Part shown: in pieces, positions 5,678-9,185 of the stretch
Layout of the letters: every line of letters begins with the position of its first letter
Numbering within the stretch: position 1 is the first letter of the stretch
Source: Betaproteobacteria bacterium RBG_16_58_11
Lineage (GTDB): Bacteria; Pseudomonadota; Gammaproteobacteria; Burkholderiales; Thiobacteraceae
NCBI GenBank assembly: GCA_001770235.1
Contig: MEQN01000066.1
Span: 23,880-33,064 of the forward strand
DNA: 9,185 nt
Direction: 5' to 3'
Position numbers and translations under genes: made by a program
Notes under the pieces: model-generated
The model's database searches: none
Seen by the model: the letters and a program-made list of their open reading frames with translations, nothing else
What the model was told of the DNA's origin: nothing

Positions 5678-8600
5678 TTAATCAACCACCATCTCCGGCA
5701 ATACCACTTCCCACTCTGCAAGCGCCATACGCGACTGCCATTCTTCTGTTGTGACGTCCCGCAATCGCCTGACGCAAATGGCCGCCACGCGCGCAGTAAC
5801 GATGCGCCCGGCAGGCGGCGCGTAAGTCTGAGCGGTACGGCCGACCATTTGGCCTGCCGCGGTTCGAATAGCCCAGCGCTGCTGCCCTGGCAGCGGTTCG
5901 ATTACCAGCTCGTCGCCGTTTTTCAATTCCGCAATCGCCCGCCGAACTGCGGCATCCTGGCTGCGCCCGGCAAAATCCATGTCCACTTCACCTAGACCGA
6001 GCAACTCGAAACGACGCGACAACCCCGCTGGCAGTTGATCCATGAAAATCGGGGAACGAGCCAGCACGGCAGGCAAGCTGGCTAGTTCATCCGCGAAAGA
6101 CTTATCAGCCATGCGGCACAGCGCCAGCGTCTGGCGCGCCCGCGTCATCGCCACATAGTACAGGCGGCGTTCGGCCAGGGCCTCCGATCCGTTTTTACGC
6201 CAGCCCCCGTCGAGCACCACAACATGATCGAACTCAAGCCCCTTTGCGCCATGGGCAGTGGTGAGACACATGCCATCCCCAGACCGCCGGTCCGCCTCGG
6301 CCAGAAATTCATAAGCGGCATCCAGTACCACCGCAATCGGATGCGCCCCCTCGCCGACCGCCGAATCAAAATCCTCCAGAAATTCCATGACCAGTCTGTT
6401 GCCCGGTGAATCGGCTTCATCGCCACGCAGATCGGCAACCAGTGCTTGCAGTTGCGGCAGAGGCATGAGTTCGCCCAGACGCTCATCCAGCAGCCGCAGG
6501 AAGCGCGCCACCTCGCGCAAGCGCACGGTCGGTGGCGCACGCTCACGGCGTCCGGCGAAGTGGCAAGGAATATTCAGCAACTCGCAGCCTGCACGCACGG
6601 GTTCCAGTGCCCTCCATTCCCGTGCAATTACCGCTACCCGCGACCAGTCCCAGCGCGCATCAAGATCGGCCAGTCGGCGCAGTTCATGAAGCGCAAGCCA
6701 GCCTTGCGCCTGGTAATCGGCGCCGGCATCCAGCACCTGTACGCGGCCTTCGCTAACCGCCGCGTCGAGTCGCGCCCACATGCCCCCCGCCGCTTCCTTG
6801 CGCCGGCCAGCATTGATGGCGCTGGGATGTTGCACCTTGAGCCGCTCAGGATGTACGTCAATCAATGCATTGGCTGCGGCTATGATGTTGGCGGTGGAGC
6901 GGAAATTTTCCACCAGGTAATCGACCTTGGCGCCATAGTCCTGCTCGAAGCGGCGGATAAATTCCACTTGGGCGCCAGTGAATTCATAGATGTTCTGGTC
7001 ATCGTCTCCCACTGCCAGCAGGTTCAGCTTGCCTTCCTTGTCCTGCAACGTTCGCCCGGCCAGCGCGGAGAGGAACTCATATTGCGGCCCGTTGATGTCC
7101 TGGTATTCATCCACCAGCAGCCAGCGCGATCCTGCCAGCAGTCGATCCCGCAGGGTATCGGGTGTTTCCCAGACCGCTACGGATTCGCCTTTCAAAAGAC
7201 GGGTGGCATCAACGAGCATTTGCTCGAAATCAAGCGGCATATCTGGATCACGATTGGCCAGCGAGGTTCCCGTCAGGCGCAAGGCCAAGCCGTGATAGGT
7301 ATGCACCGCCACGCCGAAGGCATCGTTGTCGATCAGTTCCCGCAAGCGCCGCCGTACTTCAAGCGCCGCATGGCGGTTGAAGGTCACCACCAAAATGCTT
7401 TCCGGTCGCTCCCGCAGCACACGCACCAGGAAAGCCACTCGATGGACGATGAGCCGGGTTTTACCCGAACCGGGGCCGGCCAACACCAGCCGGTTCTGCG
7501 GACGTTTCTCGGTGACGATGCGCTTTTGCAGCGGCGAAAGCCCATCGCTGATCCGATGCCAGGATGCCTCAGTGGTCGCCCGTTCCAGCATTTCCTTCTG
7601 TTGCGGAAAATAGCGGGCAAGGAAGGCTTCTTCTCGCAAGGTGAAATAATCACTCACCAACTTCAACGCCTCGGCGACCTTACCCAGGCCGATTTCCGCA
7701 TAGCGGATCATGACGTGAATCTGACTCACCCGCTGGGCGTAGTGATCTGCCAAAGGCTGATAATCGTGGCCTGCAAAGCCGCGTTTCTTCTCCTCCGGAT
7801 AAAGCCGCAGTGTCATGGCTGAGCGAAATACCGATAAACCTTGTGCCAGCGTCAAGACGCCCTGCTCGTGCAGGTAGAGCAGCGCCGTCTGCACAGCGGT
7901 TGGCACATCCCGCAACTCGGCGGCGATGGCAAGATCCCCCTTCAGCACTTTACCAATCTGCCCCAAAGTGAGATCAGCCTCCAAATCCTTGCCGCGTGCA
8001 CCTTGCGGCAAACGAGCCAGGAATGCCGTCAGTACCACTTGGGCGCAGGCACGGCGCAAACGCGCCAAGGCCTCGACCTCCTCCCATTGCCGCTGCACCG
8101 CCACCTGATAGGTCTGCTTATCCAGCCGACGCAGACCAAGACTACCGCGCCCACCCGGTAGCGCGCGACCGTCTTGACGGAGCGTTTCCAGCAATTGGCT
8201 AATGCGCTGAGGCAGAATATCGGCGAAGTCCTTGTCCTCGTCCTTCAATCGTTGCGCCAGTGCAGGCAAATTGAGCAGCACCGGTTCCATAGCTGAACCG
8301 GCATCCGGTGCGGATTCCCGCAGCAGTGCAAGCAACGCCGATTCCAGCCGACTCAGCGCTTCCAAAGTTGGCATCGAAGCGCCAGGCACACCGACGCGCA
8401 GATAAGCAACGATGCGACTATCGTTCTCCAGCAATCCCATCGTTTCCAGATCATGCAGCGCACGACCGACTTCCGTCGACGACAAGCCCGCAGCCAATGC
8501 CAGATCATCGGTCGATAGCCCATCCTTGGGATCGGCCTGGAGGATGGCGCGCAGCAACGCCAACAATTGTTGACATCGTTTCTCGGAGTAGGAAGCCCCC

Positions 8601-9185
8601 GCCAGCTTCTGTCGCGCTTCATCCAGATGCTTGAACCGTAGCGACGCGGGAAAAACCTGGGTACGGTTCTCATTGCGTTCCAGCAGAGCGGCATTCTCCA
8701 ACCATGCCACGGCGGTCTTGACGCGGGCATCGCGGCCACGGTCGGCGGGATCGAAATCCAGTTCTAAATCCTCCGTCGTCAGTAGCTCCCCTACCGTCAT
8801 CACCACGTTGCCTTCCTTGTCGGCAGGGCGGCGGCGCAAAGCGTGGAGAAGGTTCTGAATGTCTTTGGGTGTCAGCCGGCTGTTCATGGTCATGCTAAAT
8901 TGACGCTCGGCATCCTTCTCATCGTAGAACAGCACGCAGCACGCCGCCGCTTGGTCGCGCCCGGCCCGCCCCGCTTCCTGGATGTAGTTTTCGAGCGAAC
9001 CGGGAATATCGGCATGAACCACCAGACGCACATCCGGCTTGTCGATGCCCATGCCGAAGGCATTCGTGGCGGTGATGATCTTCAGTTGCCCGGCAATGAA
9101 GTCCTGTTGGCGATCCTTCTTGATATCGGGCGGCAAGCCGGCGTGATAAGCGGCAACCGGCCAGCCCATTTGGGCCAGATAGTCG
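5678..9185 (-). CDS. RecQ-UvrD fusion helicase, C-terminal 1168 residues (5' end outside window)
   Basis: The frame is open to the window edge (first full codon at 9184), so the ATG at 9169 is internal. About 9185-8900 encodes the second RecA-like lobe of a RecQ-type SF2 helicase: TNAFGMGIDKPDVR (motif V) and QEAGRAGRDQ (motif VI). The four-Cys zinc module that normally follows in RecQ is absent. About 8900-7560 is a linker with a winged-helix-like segment (LSTDDLALAAGLSSTEVGRA). About 7560-6080 is a complete UvrD/PcrA-type SF1 helicase: Walker A GPGSGKT (7457-7477), DEYQD (7097-7111), GDDDQNIYEF (about 6980-7009), ENFRS, TTAHGAKGLEF, and YYVAMTRAR. The last 130 residues form a small beta-rich tail of unknown role. 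Both motors should unwind DNA 3' to 5', pointing to repair or recombination, though no substrate can be assigned. The stop TAA (5678-5680) abuts a truncated toxin remnant, but the helicase end looks complete. Confidence 0.93.
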   Translation of the reverse strand, partial: DYLAQMGWPVAAYHAGLPPDIKKDRQQDFIAGQLKIITATNAFGMGIDKPDVRLVVHADIPGSLENYIQEAGRAGRDQAAACCVLFYDEKDAERQFSMTMNSRLTPKDIQNLLHALRRRPADKEGNVVMTVGELLTTEDLELDFDPADRGRDARVKTAVAWLENAALLERNENRTQVFPASLRFKHLDEARQKLAGASYSEKRCQQLLALLRAILQADPKDGLSTDDLALAAGLSSTEVGRALHDLETMGLLENDSRIVAYLRVGVPGASMPTLEALSRLESALLALLRESAPDAGSAMEPVLLNLPALAQRLKDEDKDFADILPQRISQLLETLRQDGRALPGGRGSLGLRRLDKQTYQVAVQRQWEEVEALARLRRACAQVVLTAFLARLPQGARGKDLEADLTLGQIGKVLKGDLAIAAELRDVPTAVQTALLYLHEQGVLTLAQGLSVFRSAMTLRLYPEEKKRGFAGHDYQPLADHYAQRVSQIHVMIRYAEIGLGKVAEALKLVSDYFTLREEAFLARYFPQQKEMLERATTEASWHRISDGLSPLQKRIVTEKRPQNRLVLAGPGSGKTRLIVHRVAFLVRVLRERPESILVVTFNRHAALEVRRRLRELIDNDAFGVAVHTYHGLALRLTGTSLANRDPDMPLDFEQMLVDATRLLKGESVAVWETPDTLRDRLLAGSRWLLVDEYQDINGPQYEFLSALAGRTLQDKEGKLNLLAVGDDDQNIYEFTGAQVEFIRRFEQDYGAKVDYLVENFRSTANIIAAANALIDVHPERLKVQHPSAINAGRRKEAAGGMWARLDAAVSEGRVQVLDAGADYQAQGWLALHELRRLADLDARWDWSRVAVIAREWRALEPVRAGCELLNIPCHFAGRRERAPPTVRLREVARFLRLLDERLGELMPLPQLQALVADLRGDEADSPGNRLVMEFLEDFDSAVGEGAHPIAVVLDAAYEFLAEADRRSGDGMCLTTAHGAKGLEFDHVVVLDGGWRKNGSEALAERRLYYVAMTRARQTLALCRMADKSFADELASLPAVLARSPIFMDQLPAGLSRRFELLGLGEVDMDFAGRSQDAAVRRAIAELKNGDELVIEPLPGQQRWAIRTAAGQMVGRTAQTYAPPAGRIVTARVAAICVRRLRDVTTEEWQSRMALAEWEVVLPEMVVD

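Noticed and set aside
6446..7822. A + strand open frame of about 458 codons inside the helicase
   Set aside because: It is opposite an unbroken UvrD domain with all motifs, and its translation shows no known motif.
1..9185. CRISPR array, tRNA, rRNA or insertion sequence
   Set aside because: No regularly spaced repeats, cloverleaf, rRNA-like stretch or transposase motif was seen on either strand by eye.

Overview
The window is GC-rich, gene-dense bacterial chromosome, most like a free-living Beta- or Gammaproteobacterium. That placement is inferred from codon use, the PAS/GGDEF/EAL signalling style and the helicase type; no marker gene is present to fix the taxon. It splits into a signalling half on the + strand (1-4968) and a helicase plus toxin-antitoxin-like half on the - strand (5129-9185). 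The two halves converge on a short spacer with a palindromic repeat.

Left half. Positions 1-186 hold the 3' end of a histidine kinase gene whose last codons are nearly identical to the 3' end of the next kinase, so two paralogous kinases lie in tandem. After a 164-bp spacer with a possible hairpin and a possible sigma70-type promoter comes a three-gene operon joined by two ATGA stop/start overlaps. It encodes a soluble PAS-PAS histidine kinase, a single-domain Rcp1/CheY-like response regulator, and a REC-PAS-PAS-GGDEF-EAL protein. The kinase's second PAS domain keeps the heme-ligating His and both heme-contacting Arg residues of FixL at the FixL spacing, so it may sense oxygen or another gas. 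The proposed chain is: heme-PAS kinase, then two receivers (one free, one on the diguanylate cyclase), then c-di-GMP. The GGDEF site and its RxxD inhibitory site are intact. The EAL domain has lost the second Asp of the DDFG motif (DHFG), so the output may be mainly synthesis.

Right half. The - strand carries the C-terminal 1168 residues of a large protein joining a RecQ-type SF2 helicase to a complete UvrD/PcrA-type SF1 helicase; its N-terminus lies outside the window. Directly after its stop is a 5'-truncated toxin-like remnant (possibly TumE/DUF6516-like). This overlaps by 13 bp an intact winged-helix gene of the HVO_A0114 type, which resembles the antitoxin of such pairs. This looks like a decayed toxin-antitoxin module with the antitoxin/regulator retained.

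No tRNA, rRNA, CRISPR array or insertion sequence was seen. The signalling operon and the helicase are each recognisable family members. The less ordinary points are the FixL-like heme signature tied to a c-di-GMP enzyme, the twin kinase 3' ends, the two-motor helicase, and the broken toxin.
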